A DNA stretch of 64,000 bases from Methanovulcanius yangii (lineage in GTDB: Archaea; Halobacteriota; Methanomicrobia; Methanomicrobiales; Methanomicrobiaceae), in assembly GCF_018687785.1 (NCBI RefSeq), contig NZ_LTBL01000001.1:1789780-1853779 (forward strand), in the 5' to 3' direction. Below the pieces are notes generated by a model that was not told where the DNA came from, made no database searches, and saw nothing but the letters and a program-made list of their open reading frames with translations. Every line of letters starts with the position of its first letter. The stretch's first letter is position 1. Shown here piece after piece: positions 54,384 through 63,595 of the stretch. Made by a program: the position numbers and the translations under genes.

Positions 54384-54785
54384 TTATGCTTCCTGTGCTG
54401 ATCCTTCGCCTTCCTCTGCCTTCTTCTCCTTCATCGCCGCGATCGCCTCGGTGACCTGCGGAAGGATGCTCTCCCCGATGGTCGCGATGACCTCGGAGAT
54501 GACCCCGCCGCGCTTGAGCGAGAGGACGCGGACGCTGTCGAATCCGGTGGCCCCCTTCTGGATGACGACGAGCGCCACCGGGGTGATGCCGCCCCCTGCC
54601 CCGACGCCGGACCCGCCGGCCCCCTTCTCGTTTGCCCCCGTGCCGCCGCCGAAGCCGAACCCGAACGAGGCGACGGGGATGATCAGCTTGTCCTCCGACT
54701 CGATGGGGTCCCCCATCACGGTGTTGGCATTGATGAGATGGTCGAGTTCATCGACCGCATATTTGAACAGTTCGTCTCCTTCCAT
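54384..54785 (-). CDS. GerW/YtfJ family protein
   Basis: A 133-residue protein. VMGDPIESEDKLIIPVASFG, a Gly-rich loop (FGGGTGANEKGAGGSGVGAG) and ITPVALVVIQKGATGFDSV are the GerW/YtfJ signature known from sporulating Bacillus. Methanogens do not sporulate, so a different, shared role is likely. The start at 54785 suits the family. First gene of the operon with DUF2953. Confidence 0.88.
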   Translation of the reverse strand: MEGDELFKYAVDELDHLINANTVMGDPIESEDKLIIPVASFGFGFGGGTGANEKGAGGSGVGAGGGITPVALVVIQKGATGFDSVRVLSLKRGGVISEVIATIGESILPQVTEAIAAMKEKKAEEGEGSAQEA

Positions 54786-54880
54786 GGATATCACTTCTCG
54801 ACATCGGCATGAAGGGGTATAAAGATTATTGAGCGTGGGAACAGTCCGGTCTTCGCGGACCTCAGCGAAGATGCTCGTTA

Positions 54881-55492
54881 TCAGAGGTTCGCCGGATCCT
54901 GACGGGCCGGGCAGAAGTTGCAGATCGAATGGATGATCTCCTCCTCCTTGTCCCGGATGGCGCAATAGTAGTTGCCGTCCTTGTAATAGACCTCGAACCC
55001 GCCGGGGAACGGGGTGCCGACGGGGTGGCCCGGTTCGTCGAGGACGTACATCCCGAAGGCGCAGAGAAGGTAGTAGAAGAGCTGATACCAGGGGGCCATG
55101 GCGGGGTTCGCCCTCCAGCCGATCTCTCCCTCGTCGTTCTCCCGCAGGCAGCCGTCGGGGAGCATGTCGCAGAAGGCATGAAAGGTCGCCGGGTCGGTGA
55201 TCCCCTGCTGCACTGCGGCGCCGTGAAACGAGCCGTCCCGCGCCATCTTCAGGAGTCGGTGATACCGGCCCCAGAACCACTCCTCGGCGTAGGGGCGAAA
55301 CGCCTCCCGGTAGGGCATCGGGAGGAGGTCGATGTCATGGCGCAGCCCCCCCGCGATCACCTGAAGGTCGAACATGGAGTATCGCCCGGCAAGTTCGGCG
55401 AGAAAGGCGCCGAGCCCGCCCTTCGTCTCAAGGCGGCGCATCTCTCCTGCGATGCGGGGGATCTCCTCGTCTGCTGCTCCCAATCCCATCAT
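54881..55492 (-). CDS. DUF2115 family protein
   Basis: A 203-residue soluble protein that fits DUF2115, a family restricted mostly to methanogens. The closing motif EVYYKDGNYYCAIRDKEEE followed by HSICNFCPARQ gives a Cys pair C-x2-C with another Cys in YYCAI, plausible as a metal site. GCLRENDEGEIGW and MYVLDEPGHPVGTPFP are other landmarks. Function not known. It precedes the GerW operon on the same strand by about 95 bases. Confidence 0.8.
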   Translation of the reverse strand: MMGLGAADEEIPRIAGEMRRLETKGGLGAFLAELAGRYSMFDLQVIAGGLRHDIDLLPMPYREAFRPYAEEWFWGRYHRLLKMARDGSFHGAAVQQGITDPATFHAFCDMLPDGCLRENDEGEIGWRANPAMAPWYQLFYYLLCAFGMYVLDEPGHPVGTPFPGGFEVYYKDGNYYCAIRDKEEEIIHSICNFCPARQDPANL

Positions 55493-55545
55493 GTCCGTCC
55501 CCTCTCCTCCGGGTCCTGCCCTGTCGGCATCACCGCGGTCCGCTC

Positions 55546-57090
55546 CTAGCGCTCCTCGGGAGGGGTGCGTATGGGAGCACCCCTGCCGTCCATGTGGGTG
55601 TAGTGCTCCACCTCCCCTGCGATCTCCATCGTGCCGGTCGCATAGAAGGAGATCGCCCCGTGGCCGCCGAAGATTGTACAGGGCTCACCGCTCTCGCGTT
55701 CGTACTCCTCCGCCATCGCAAAGAGCGCTTTTCTTTCGGTGCGGGCGAGATTGGAGTCCACGTTCACCGAGGTGACGAGATAGTCGGCATAGGAGTTGTA
55801 CCGGCGGCGGTCGGGGGTGAGGCTTGCGAAGTTCATCAGGCTGTCAGCCGGGAAGAGGTATCCCTTCTCCGGGCACCAGAGTATCGTCTGCCCGACCTGG
55901 TGGCCGCCGAGGGACAGGAGGACTTCGAAGGTGAGATCCCCGATTGTGGTCGTCCCGAGGACAGGGAAGATGGAGCGCTTCATATCGCTCTCTTCGGGGA
56001 GGAGGGTGATGTTCTCCTCTGCGGAGGGGTTCCAGCGGGAGTAGAGGGCGATCATCGTCGTATAGACCTCCTCGAGGATGAGGTCCTCGTTCACCGAGCC
56101 CCAGGCACGGTTGCCCGAACGGATCACCTCGAGGGTCGCCGGGTGCATCAGGGCGGGGACGTCGAAGAAGCCGCCCGCTCCGCAGTGGTCCGCATCCCCG
56201 TGGCTGACGATGATCCTTGAGAGCCCTTCGTGGAGGTTGAGACCATAGACCGGAAGCATCTGCATCACGTCAGGATAGTAGACGGCGTAGCCGGTGTCAA
56301 GCATCACCAGTTCATCGAGCGTCCGGAAGAGGTAGATGTTGCCGCCGCCCGGCAGCTGGAACGCGAAGACCGTGACCTCTTCGGAAGCCTCGAAGATCTG
56401 CACATCCGCGTAGAACCCGTCACCGCAGGTCTCCCGGATATATTCCCCCGCCTCGAGGACATTTTTGAACACCTTCTTCGGGTCTTCCCCAAGGTTCGTC
56501 AGCTCATGGACGGTGTGGTTGATGTCCGCCATGAAGGTGAGGAGGAAATCGTCGTCGTCCCTGTCGATGAGGGTGCGCATCTTCTGCGCAAACCGGAGAT
56601 AGAAGACGGTATCGTCGAGGTGCTCGCCGGTCTTGTCGTACTCCACCACCTCGATGGGGTAGCGTGCCGTCAGTGCCCCGAGGAGTTCGTCTGCGGGGCC
56701 GCTCTTCTCGATGATGATGGTGACGGTGACGCGGTCCGGGTGGGTCCCGGTATCGTCGAAGGCGATCCTCCCGATTGCCGCTCCTGCTCCGGTGATATAG
56801 GTGAGAAAAGTGTCCAGTGCGCCCGGTTCATGGGGGAGGCCGACATGGAAGGTGAGGGTGGCAAGCGGGGTGATCGTGGTCTGGAGATACCCGATCGCGC
56901 CAAGTTCCTCCCGGATTCGGGCAAATCCGTCCCCGGTTGCCGTCACCTCGAAAAAGACCGTGTGCGGGTCGATCTGCCGGTCATAGTGGATTCGGTTGAT
57001 GTTTCCGTGATGCTCGGTGATGATCGCGACCCCGCGCTGGAGCGAACCGGGGCTGGTGGGAACCTGTGCGATGAATGAATGCCTGTTCAT
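55546..57090 (-). CDS. ACT-domain plus metallo-beta-lactamase-fold fusion protein
   Basis: A 514-residue protein. Residues 1-155 contain two ACT-like ligand-binding units (QVPTSPGSLQRGVAIITEHH; LTFHVGLPHEPGALDTFLTY). A linker follows, then an MBL fold from about residue 230 (GNIYLFRTLDELVMLDTGY). Its metal motif is VSHGDADHCGAGG, with H-x-D-x-D-H in place of H-x-H-x-D-H; LLSLGGHQVGQTILWCPE and FPADSLMNF give later ligands and GGHG the last. ACT domains usually sense amino acids, so the enzyme may be controlled by one. The changed motif recalls the diiron H-x-E-x-D-H of FprA-type proteins. Confidence 0.82.
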   Translation of the reverse strand: MNRHSFIAQVPTSPGSLQRGVAIITEHHGNINRIHYDRQIDPHTVFFEVTATGDGFARIREELGAIGYLQTTITPLATLTFHVGLPHEPGALDTFLTYITGAGAAIGRIAFDDTGTHPDRVTVTIIIEKSGPADELLGALTARYPIEVVEYDKTGEHLDDTVFYLRFAQKMRTLIDRDDDDFLLTFMADINHTVHELTNLGEDPKKVFKNVLEAGEYIRETCGDGFYADVQIFEASEEVTVFAFQLPGGGNIYLFRTLDELVMLDTGYAVYYPDVMQMLPVYGLNLHEGLSRIIVSHGDADHCGAGGFFDVPALMHPATLEVIRSGNRAWGSVNEDLILEEVYTTMIALYSRWNPSAEENITLLPEESDMKRSIFPVLGTTTIGDLTFEVLLSLGGHQVGQTILWCPEKGYLFPADSLMNFASLTPDRRRYNSYADYLVTSVNVDSNLARTERKALFAMAEEYERESGEPCTIFGGHGAISFYATGTMEIAGEVEHYTHMDGRGAPIRTPPEER

Positions 57091-57106
57091 GGTATGATTC
57101 CTTGGT

Positions 57107-57793
57107 CTATGGGGACGGGGTGAGGAGGTAGAGCCCCCATCCGATATGTTCGCGCCCGTAGGCGAGGTACTCCTCCTGGATGGTGCGGACGTAGTCGAGG
57201 ATGTCCTCCCGGCGGGGATCGCCGGGGTGGGAGCGTACCCATGCAAGGCAGTTTCGCCAGATGCCCGCTTCATACCGGTCCCATTCCTCCACAGGGGCGT
57301 GCCACACCCATGCGAGATCATAGCCCTCGTCCCGGCAGGCGGTGAGAATTTCATATTCACTCCGGATCTCCGGCCATTCCCGCGCAAACTCCGGGGGCAC
57401 CGCCGTCGATTTCCAGTACCGCTCCCCGAAGAGTATCTGTCCCGTACCACCCGTGGCAGCGGCGAGTGCCGTGACCGCCTCGGGGACGCCTCCCCATATC
57501 TGGGAAGCCCCGAGTGCGACGGCGCAGTCCGCCGTGGCCGGGGAGGTGTAGGCGGCGGCATCGGCACAGATGATGGTGATGCCGTCCCCGCACCCCGCCT
57601 CCGCTGCCGCCGCCCTTGCGGTGTCGCATGCATCGGGCCGTGCCTCGACGCCGGTGCAGGACGCCCCGAAGACCCCGGCAAAGAGGATGAGGGCGGTGCC
57701 GTTTCCGCATCCGAAATCGATCACCGTCGTCGCCTCATCAAGGCCGGCCGCTTCTCCTGCGGCAACGAGGGCCGTATCGCTGACAGGGTTCAT
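57107..57793 (-). CDS. SAM-dependent methyltransferase
   Basis: A class I methyltransferase. VIDFGCGNGTALILFAG near residue 24 is motif I, GVEARPDACD the acidic strand-2 end, and ICADAAAY motif III-like. WVWHAPVEEWDRYEAG is typical of a group of archaeal and bacterial family members. With the ATG at 57793 it has 228 residues. The in-frame codons before it (DYDADLVSISQGPLLH) look like genuine protein but contain no ATG, GTG or TTG before a stop codon, so the N-terminus may be lost by a frameshift or use a rare start. It is 16 bases upstream of the ACT-MBL gene. Confidence 0.85.
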   Translation of the reverse strand: MNPVSDTALVAAGEAAGLDEATTVIDFGCGNGTALILFAGVFGASCTGVEARPDACDTARAAAAEAGCGDGITIICADAAAYTSPATADCAVALGASQIWGGVPEAVTALAAATGGTGQILFGERYWKSTAVPPEFAREWPEIRSEYEILTACRDEGYDLAWVWHAPVEEWDRYEAGIWRNCLAWVRSHPGDPRREDILDYVRTIQEEYLAYGREHIGWGLYLLTPSP

Positions 57794-57851
57794 GTGCAGG
57801 AGGGGTCCCTGCGAGATCGAGACGAGGTCTGCATCATAGTCGATAGGTCTT

Positions 57852-58194
57852 CAACTCCGGGTGGTATGTGATAACCGGATGTACTTATGGAAATATCACC
57901 CCATAAATCACTGTCACGCGGGGTGCCTCCCGTGCCCGTTGTGCCGACTCCCCGGCCGGGAACCGCGCACACGCGGAAAAACAGCGGTATGGCGATGCAG
58001 GACTCAGTGAATACGGACGAGATCGATCGTCACACTAATTTGGCGTATTTCAGTCCTTTTTTCAGAAATGAAATTGATTTAGCCAATGAAATTCGTTTTC
58101 AACCCCGAAAAATCGCCGCCGGGAAATATGTTCCCTAACATAGGACGAAAACGAAAAAAACCTTGATTTTAGCTTTATTTTCGAAAAGATAGCC
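57852..58194. other. Divergent intergenic region before the SLC13 gene
   Basis: About 340 bases lie here. A plus-strand frame of 83 codons from 57887 is open but its Pro-rich start and mixed composition do not convince. The right half becomes AT-rich, with ATTTTAGCTTTATTTTCG before the SLC13 promoter. CATAAGTACATCC on the minus-strand side may belong to the methyltransferase promoter. Confidence 0.4.
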
Positions 58195-58203
58195 TATTAT
58201 ATC
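58195..58203 (+). promoter_or_regulatory. TATA-like box of the SLC13 gene
   Basis: TATTATATC is centred 28 bases before the ATG at 58227, as expected for a leaderless archaeal mRNA. Confidence 0.6.
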
Positions 58204-58226
58204 AATACTATCTAAAAAGTTCTGAT

Positions 58227-59747
58227 ATGAAGAAAACAATAGGAAGAATTCTCGGGATCGTTGTATTCCTCGCCATTCTCTTGTGGCCGGCGGACCCGTC
58301 ATTCTTCCCGGTACAGGCGACTGCCGCGTCGACTGCACTGATGGTCATCTGGTGGATCACCGAGGCGATACCCATTCAGGCAACGGCGCTCCTGCCGCTG
58401 GTCCTCTTCCCTGCGCTCGGTGTTCTCTCGTCCGGTGACGCTGCGGCCCCCTATGCAGACAAGACAATCTTCCTCTTCATGGGTGGTTTCATCATTGCCA
58501 TGTCCATGCAGCGTTGGGGGCTGCATGAACGTATTGCCCTCGCTATCCTGAGCAGGATGGGGTCCAGTTCACGGATGCTCATCTTCGGCTTCATGGTGGC
58601 GACGGCGTTTCTGTCGATGTGGATCTCAAACACCGCCTGTGCGATGATGATGATCCCGATTGCCATTGCGATCATCGCGACCATTCTCCCCCGCTCGGAT
58701 GTCCGGCTGGAGGAGATGGAGGAGACCCAACGGGAATTTGCCGAGTGCATGGTCATCTCGATTGCGTATGCCGCCTCCATCGGCGGACTTGCAACCGTCA
58801 TCGGCACACCGCCCAACGGGATATTCCTTGCACAGATGGAGACGCTCTTCCCCGGCGTCCCTCCGATTGACTTCTTCACCTGGCTGAAGATCGGTCTGCC
58901 GCTCGTGGTTGTCTTCCTGCCAATTGCGTGGCTTTGGCTCGTCTACGGTCCGTACCGGCACATGCCGAAGAAGATCTCGCACGGAAGGGAGATCATCGAA
59001 CAGCGACTGAAGGAGCTCGGGCCCATGGGCGCCGGCGAGAAGTGGACGCTTGTTGTCTTCGTCCTGACGGCACTTGCCTGGATCATGCGCACGGAGAAGA
59101 GTATTGGTGACTTCATCATACCGGGAATCAACACGTTTCTCCCGATGGTCCATGACTCCACGATCGCGATTGCAGGCGCCGTCCTTCTCTTCCTCCTCCC
59201 GGTGGACCGGGCAAACGGCGTCTACACGATGAACTGGGAGTGGGCAAAGAAGATCCCGTGGGGAATTCTCATCCTCTTCGGCGGCGGTATCGCGCTCTCC
59301 AAGGCCTTCATCGCGTCCGGACTTGCGCAGGTGATCATCGACAACTTCACCGTCTTCAATGCCCTCTCCGTGGTTGTGGCGGTCCTCATCGTTGGCATCA
59401 TCATCTCGCTTCTCACCGAGGTGACGTCGAACACCGCGATGGCGTCCGTGATGATTCCTATCATGGCGGTCACGTCCATATCGATGGGGATTCACCCGTG
59501 GATTCTGATGCTGACCGCGACCTTCGCCTGTTCGCTTGCGTTCATGCTCCCGGTGGCAACCCCGCCGAACGCCGTCGCCTACGGCAGCGGCTACATCAGC
59601 ATGCAGGATATGATCAAGACCGGCTGGGTCCTCAACTTCATCGGCATCGGCATCCTGACGGTCATGATGTTTACGGTCTTCATGTGGGTCCTCGGGTTCG
59701 GGGTTGCAATCCCCGACTGGGCGCTCACCCCCAATCTCGGGTTGTAG
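58227..59747 (+). CDS. SLC13/DASS family anion transporter
   Basis: A 506-residue permease with about 11-12 helices. Both copies of the Ser-Asn-Thr motif of sodium-coupled dicarboxylate or sulfate carriers occur: WISNTACAMMMIPIAIAI near residue 133 and VTSNTAMASVMIPIMAV near residue 407. ITEAIPIQATALLPLVLFPA is the conserved start, and LPVATPPNAVAYGSGYI the end motif. The likely substrate is a C4-dicarboxylate, phosphate or sulfate with Na+. It has its own promoter and is followed by CTTTTTTTC. Confidence 0.94.
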   Translation: MKKTIGRILGIVVFLAILLWPADPSFFPVQATAASTALMVIWWITEAIPIQATALLPLVLFPALGVLSSGDAAAPYADKTIFLFMGGFIIAMSMQRWGLHERIALAILSRMGSSSRMLIFGFMVATAFLSMWISNTACAMMMIPIAIAIIATILPRSDVRLEEMEETQREFAECMVISIAYAASIGGLATVIGTPPNGIFLAQMETLFPGVPPIDFFTWLKIGLPLVVVFLPIAWLWLVYGPYRHMPKKISHGREIIEQRLKELGPMGAGEKWTLVVFVLTALAWIMRTEKSIGDFIIPGINTFLPMVHDSTIAIAGAVLLFLLPVDRANGVYTMNWEWAKKIPWGILILFGGGIALSKAFIASGLAQVIIDNFTVFNALSVVVAVLIVGIIISLLTEVTSNTAMASVMIPIMAVTSISMGIHPWILMLTATFACSLAFMLPVATPPNAVAYGSGYISMQDMIKTGWVLNFIGIGILTVMMFTVFMWVLGFGVAIPDWALTPNLGL

Positions 59748-59757
59748 GACCACATTC

Positions 59758-59768
59758 CTTTTTTTCCC
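59758..59768 (+). terminator. T-run after the SLC13 gene
   Basis: TTCCTTTTTTTCC follows the stop codon by about 10 bases and is a plausible terminator. Confidence 0.45.
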
Positions 59769-59769
59769 T

Positions 59770-60167
59770 CGCCCGTGGGTGAGAACTCCTCTCTTCCGAG
59801 TGATTGCCGATTCAATGCCGGACCCTGAACAGGCCATCCTCACATTCCCCATCTCCTGATGCCGCTTCATGGGAGGAACAATGAGCCGGACATGAGGAGC
59901 GGGATTCCGGGGATATTCACGACAAAGAAAGGGCAGATTCCTGAATGGTTTTTCCGGAATGGGGCCCGTTGTATCGACAAGAGGTCGCTCACATGCACTT
60001 TTCAACCGTGGTCAGCAGTATCCTGTCCGCGGGGGCGGTCCTGCGATTCTGCAGGGTGGCACTGATAAGAAATAGCTGTTGACGCCGGTGGTTCGAAGGG
60101 GTGATCGCTTCTCACCGAAAAGAACGGTCAGGGGCGTTGAAAAATAAAAAAATAATGGTTTCCGGAA
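59770..60167. other. Intergenic stretch, nothing recognised
   Basis: About 400 bases between the converging SLC13 and surface-protein genes. Short plus-strand frames are open but none is protein-like. GAAAAATAAAAAAATAATGG next to the surface protein stop reads as a T-rich sequence on the minus strand and may end that transcript. Confidence 0.4.
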
Positions 60168-63100
60168 TTATCTGGACTCTCTCCGGGAAAGGAGAAGTCC
60201 TGCCGCTCCCAGTCCGCCAAGGGCTGCAAACACCGGTGCGGGTGTCTCCGTGGGTTCGGTGGCGGGCACGGTGCCGGTGGCGGTTGGTGTGGCACCGGTT
60301 GCCGTCGGGCTCGTGGTGGGTGCAGTGGTCGGCTCACCGGTGGTTATTGGCGGCGGGACTTCCGCCTTCATGGCAGCGATCGCGAAATACGAGAATCCGG
60401 GAGTCTCTGCAGTGAAGGTGGCGGTATCTTCCGTGGTGCCGACCCAGGTGGTCGGAAGCTCCACCCAAACGCCGTCCACATATCGCATCAGGCGGATATC
60501 ATCCACTGTATAGCCGAGGTCCGTGAACCACGAGGCGGGCACGGTGAATTCGATGATTCCGCTTCCGATCTGGTCATCGGTGGCGTCGTAGAGGGTGAAA
60601 AGCAGGTATTTCCAGACGTCGGCATCCGGGCCCTCCATGTATGAGGGCAGCCCGGTGGTCCTGACGGTGATCAGGAACTTATTGACATTCTCCGACGGGG
60701 TCACCACGATCTGATGTACGATGGAGGAGCCGGGCATTGCGAGAGTGGCGGGAACGCCTGCCGTCATGCCGTAGGAAGAGGCCGCAACAGTACTGGAACT
60801 GCCGCCGCCCGACGGGGTCACGGGTGTCGGCGTTGGAGTTGGGGTGGGAGGGAGGGGGGTGACGACGGAGTAGCCGGATGCCGATCCCTCGGCGAGGCTG
60901 TTCGTCCAGAGAACGATGTCGCTCCCGTCCTCTGCGTTCGGGTTCTTGCAGTAGCCGTAGAGGTTGAAGGTCATCTGCGACTCCAGCCCGGTGACGGAAT
61001 AGTCCACCTGCACGGCACCGCCGTTTTCTAGGTCCGGGTACTTGCCGAGGATTCCACAGTTCAGGTCGACGAACATCACCGAGAACGTGTTGGTGAGATC
61101 GGTCATGTCCTGCCCGTAGAAGATCGGGTAGGGGGCACTGTCGTCATCCGCAGGTTTCCAGTACTGGGGACCGTACATGAAGTCCCCGACGGTGAAGGTC
61201 TCCGCGAGGGCGGAGGCGTTGTAGGTGACGGCACCCTCCGGCGGAGCGGTGTTTTCGATGACATTCGGCGTCCACTGGTAACCTGCCGCCTCAAGGGTCA
61301 GGGCAAAGTCCGCCGGAACGGTCCCGTTGACCGCGATCATCAGGATGGCGTCGTCCTTGTAGCCCTTTCCACCGGTGTCGGTCAGATAGAAGGTGCCCGA
61401 AGTTGCCTCGGTCGTGGTCACCTGGCCGGAGGCTTCGGAGAGGTTGGTCGTGATATGCATCGAGTTGTAGCCGATGTCCTCGCCGATGAAGTAGGTGCCG
61501 TTGCCGTAGTCGTCATAGTGGGGGCCGTCGTCGTTTGCGACCTCGACAAAGATAGTGTTGTAGGCAATCGGGTGCAGGGAGACGGCGACCGGGGCTTCTG
61601 CGGAAAATCCTCCGGAGGAAGCAGTCACAACGGTCGTACCTGCCGAGAGGGCGTTTAAAAGTCCGCCAGCGGTGATGGATCCGACTCCCGGAACGGAGGA
61701 CTCCCAGTCGATGAGGGCGCCCACGATGGCGTTTGCGCCGCTGTCGAGGAGATGGGCGATGAACTGGACGGTGTCACCGACCCCCATCCCCCACGATGCC
61801 GGAAGAATGTCCATTCCCACCGGCACAGGGGCGGTCGTCTGCACGATGTATCCGCTGGGGGTGGTGGAGGACTCGTCGTCGAGACGGTTCGTCCACTGGA
61901 AGCAGGTGACGTCGGTCTGGTTCGAGTATCCGTAGAGGTTGAAGGACGCGGTCTCCGGCAGGTTCGTGAACGCATAGTCGATCTGCACAAACCCGTTGTT
62001 GGTAAGGGTACTGTTGTGCAGCAGGCCGCAGTTCAGGTCAACGAACATCACCGAGAAGTTGTCCGTCGTATCGGTCATGTCCTGCCCGTGGTAGATGGGG
62101 TAGGGGTCCGCGTTGCCGGTCGGCTTCCAGTACTGCGGACCGTAGAAGAGATCGGCCTTGCCGAAGGACTCGTCGAGGGCTCCAGGGGTGTATGTGGCAG
62201 ATGAATGGTCAGGCTGGCTGCCGTCCGTCGCTGCTGTCCAGACGTATCCCGAGGCGTTGAGGGCAAGCGTAAAGTCGGCCGGGACATCGCCGCCCACCGC
62301 GACCATGAGCACCAGCTCGTCCCAGAAGTCCTTTTCAGCGGATGATGTCACGTAGAACGTCCCGGACTGGGCATCGGTGACGGAGGGTTCGCCGGTCACC
62401 GAGTCGGCGGACTGCGCGAGATGGAGCGAGTTGAGGCCCTTGTCCTCTCCCTTGAATTTGATGCGGTAAGTGCCGTTGTCGAAGATGTCGTACCGGGCGC
62501 CGGCGTCATTGGCGACCCACACATAGGTGTCGGAAACTGGTACGGGGCCGGGGAGTTCCCGCATGACGAGGAGGCCGCTCGGAGTCGTCTGGTCGCCGGT
62601 GACATCGTTGGTCCACTGGACGAGACCCGCGGTGTAGGCGTAGGCATTGAACGCACAGGATGCGCCGAGGCCGCTGATTGCATAGTCGACACGGATGGCG
62701 CCGAGGTCGGTGCAGTTTTCATAATTCGCATTTGCGCCGTTGAGCGCCCCGACGTTGAGATCGATGAGGGCAAGGTGGAAGGTGTTCGTCGTATCGGACA
62801 TGTCCTGTCCCACGACAAGGGGATAGTCCTCGGCCCCGGCCGGCTTCCATGTCTGGGGGCCATAGCCGAAGTCCCCTGCGGTGAAGGTCTCATCAAGGGC
62901 GTTTGGTTCGTAGGTCAGGTTCTCGAAGAGGGGCGCCCCCTCGACGGTCCAGTTGTACCCCGCAACATTGAGCGTAAGGGAGAAATCATCGGCAATGGTC
63001 CCGTTCACGGCAACGAGGAGCAGATTGTCCTGGTAATATCCGGTCCCGTCGGTCGAGGTGACAAAGAAGGTGCCGCTCTTGGCATCCGTCACCATTGACT

Positions 63101-63401
63101 CCCCGGAGGGATTGTCATAGGCATCGCTGATGTGGAGGGATTTGAGTCCCTTCGTTGCCCCCTTGAACTGGATCAGGTAGGTGTTGTCGCCATAGTCATC
63201 GTACTTCGCCCCTGCGTCGTTTGCCACCATCACGTAGGTGTTGTTGTAGGGGTTGATCGGTCCGGGGGTGGCAGATGCCGCCCCGCTCATCATGATCACG
63301 CACAGGAACAGGCAGAAGGCACAGAGCACGGCCGTGCCGCTCCTGTTCGGCGGGTAATTATTTCGTCTCATCATCGGTTCCTCGAAAGTTACTTTCTTCA
63401 T
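60168..63401 (-). CDS. Large surface protein with three repeat domains and PGF-type sorting tail
   Basis: A 1077-residue exported protein. A signal peptide follows a charged start (AVLCAFCLFLCVIMMSGAAS). Three related units of 235-245 residues occur near residues 52-290, 296-535 and 625-870, each beginning VANDAGAKYDDYGDNTYLI or similar and containing YGPQTWKPAG, GQDMSDTTNTF and IDLNVGAL. A BIG2-like domain (MDILPASWGMGVGDTVQFI) sits between units 2 and 3. Near the C-terminus is a PGF-pre-PGF region (YMEGPDADVWKYLLFTLYD, TAETPGFSYFAIAAM), then a Thr/Pro-rich stalk and a last helix with RRESR, like archaeosortase substrates. It is probably an adhesin or cell-wall protein. Confidence 0.88.
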   Translation of the reverse strand: MKKVTFEEPMMRRNNYPPNRSGTAVLCAFCLFLCVIMMSGAASATPGPINPYNNTYVMVANDAGAKYDDYGDNTYLIQFKGATKGLKSLHISDAYDNPSGESMVTDAKSGTFFVTSTDGTGYYQDNLLLVAVNGTIADDFSLTLNVAGYNWTVEGAPLFENLTYEPNALDETFTAGDFGYGPQTWKPAGAEDYPLVVGQDMSDTTNTFHLALIDLNVGALNGANANYENCTDLGAIRVDYAISGLGASCAFNAYAYTAGLVQWTNDVTGDQTTPSGLLVMRELPGPVPVSDTYVWVANDAGARYDIFDNGTYRIKFKGEDKGLNSLHLAQSADSVTGEPSVTDAQSGTFYVTSSAEKDFWDELVLMVAVGGDVPADFTLALNASGYVWTAATDGSQPDHSSATYTPGALDESFGKADLFYGPQYWKPTGNADPYPIYHGQDMTDTTDNFSVMFVDLNCGLLHNSTLTNNGFVQIDYAFTNLPETASFNLYGYSNQTDVTCFQWTNRLDDESSTTPSGYIVQTTAPVPVGMDILPASWGMGVGDTVQFIAHLLDSGANAIVGALIDWESSVPGVGSITAGGLLNALSAGTTVVTASSGGFSAEAPVAVSLHPIAYNTIFVEVANDDGPHYDDYGNGTYFIGEDIGYNSMHITTNLSEASGQVTTTEATSGTFYLTDTGGKGYKDDAILMIAVNGTVPADFALTLEAAGYQWTPNVIENTAPPEGAVTYNASALAETFTVGDFMYGPQYWKPADDDSAPYPIFYGQDMTDLTNTFSVMFVDLNCGILGKYPDLENGGAVQVDYSVTGLESQMTFNLYGYCKNPNAEDGSDIVLWTNSLAEGSASGYSVVTPLPPTPTPTPTPVTPSGGGSSSTVAASSYGMTAGVPATLAMPGSSIVHQIVVTPSENVNKFLITVRTTGLPSYMEGPDADVWKYLLFTLYDATDDQIGSGIIEFTVPASWFTDLGYTVDDIRLMRYVDGVWVELPTTWVGTTEDTATFTAETPGFSYFAIAAMKAEVPPPITTGEPTTAPTTSPTATGATPTATGTVPATEPTETPAPVFAALGGLGAAGLLLSRRESR

Positions 63402-63595
63402 TTTGAACAGGCGGGATATGGCCGGGTGTCCCTGTCAGTGGGGCATCAGGTTCCTCTGGGGAAAACCATATCTAGAAATATATGGAGGAAAAAGCTGTTA
63501 ATAAATTGGCGTTTTCCTCACAATGTTAATTAAAATAAGTTTACAGAGTTGACGGCTCCCGGTCCCGGTCCGGGAGGCTGTCCGGAGACACAGAT

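Noticed and set aside
57887-58138. Plus-strand 83-codon frame
   Set aside because: Composition is mixed and Pro-rich at the start, with no promoter or ribosome site; the 3' half is AT-rich promoter-like sequence.
58626-60005. Minus-strand open frame of 459 codons
   Set aside because: It is His/Asp/Arg-rich antisense of the SLC13 gene; no family motifs.
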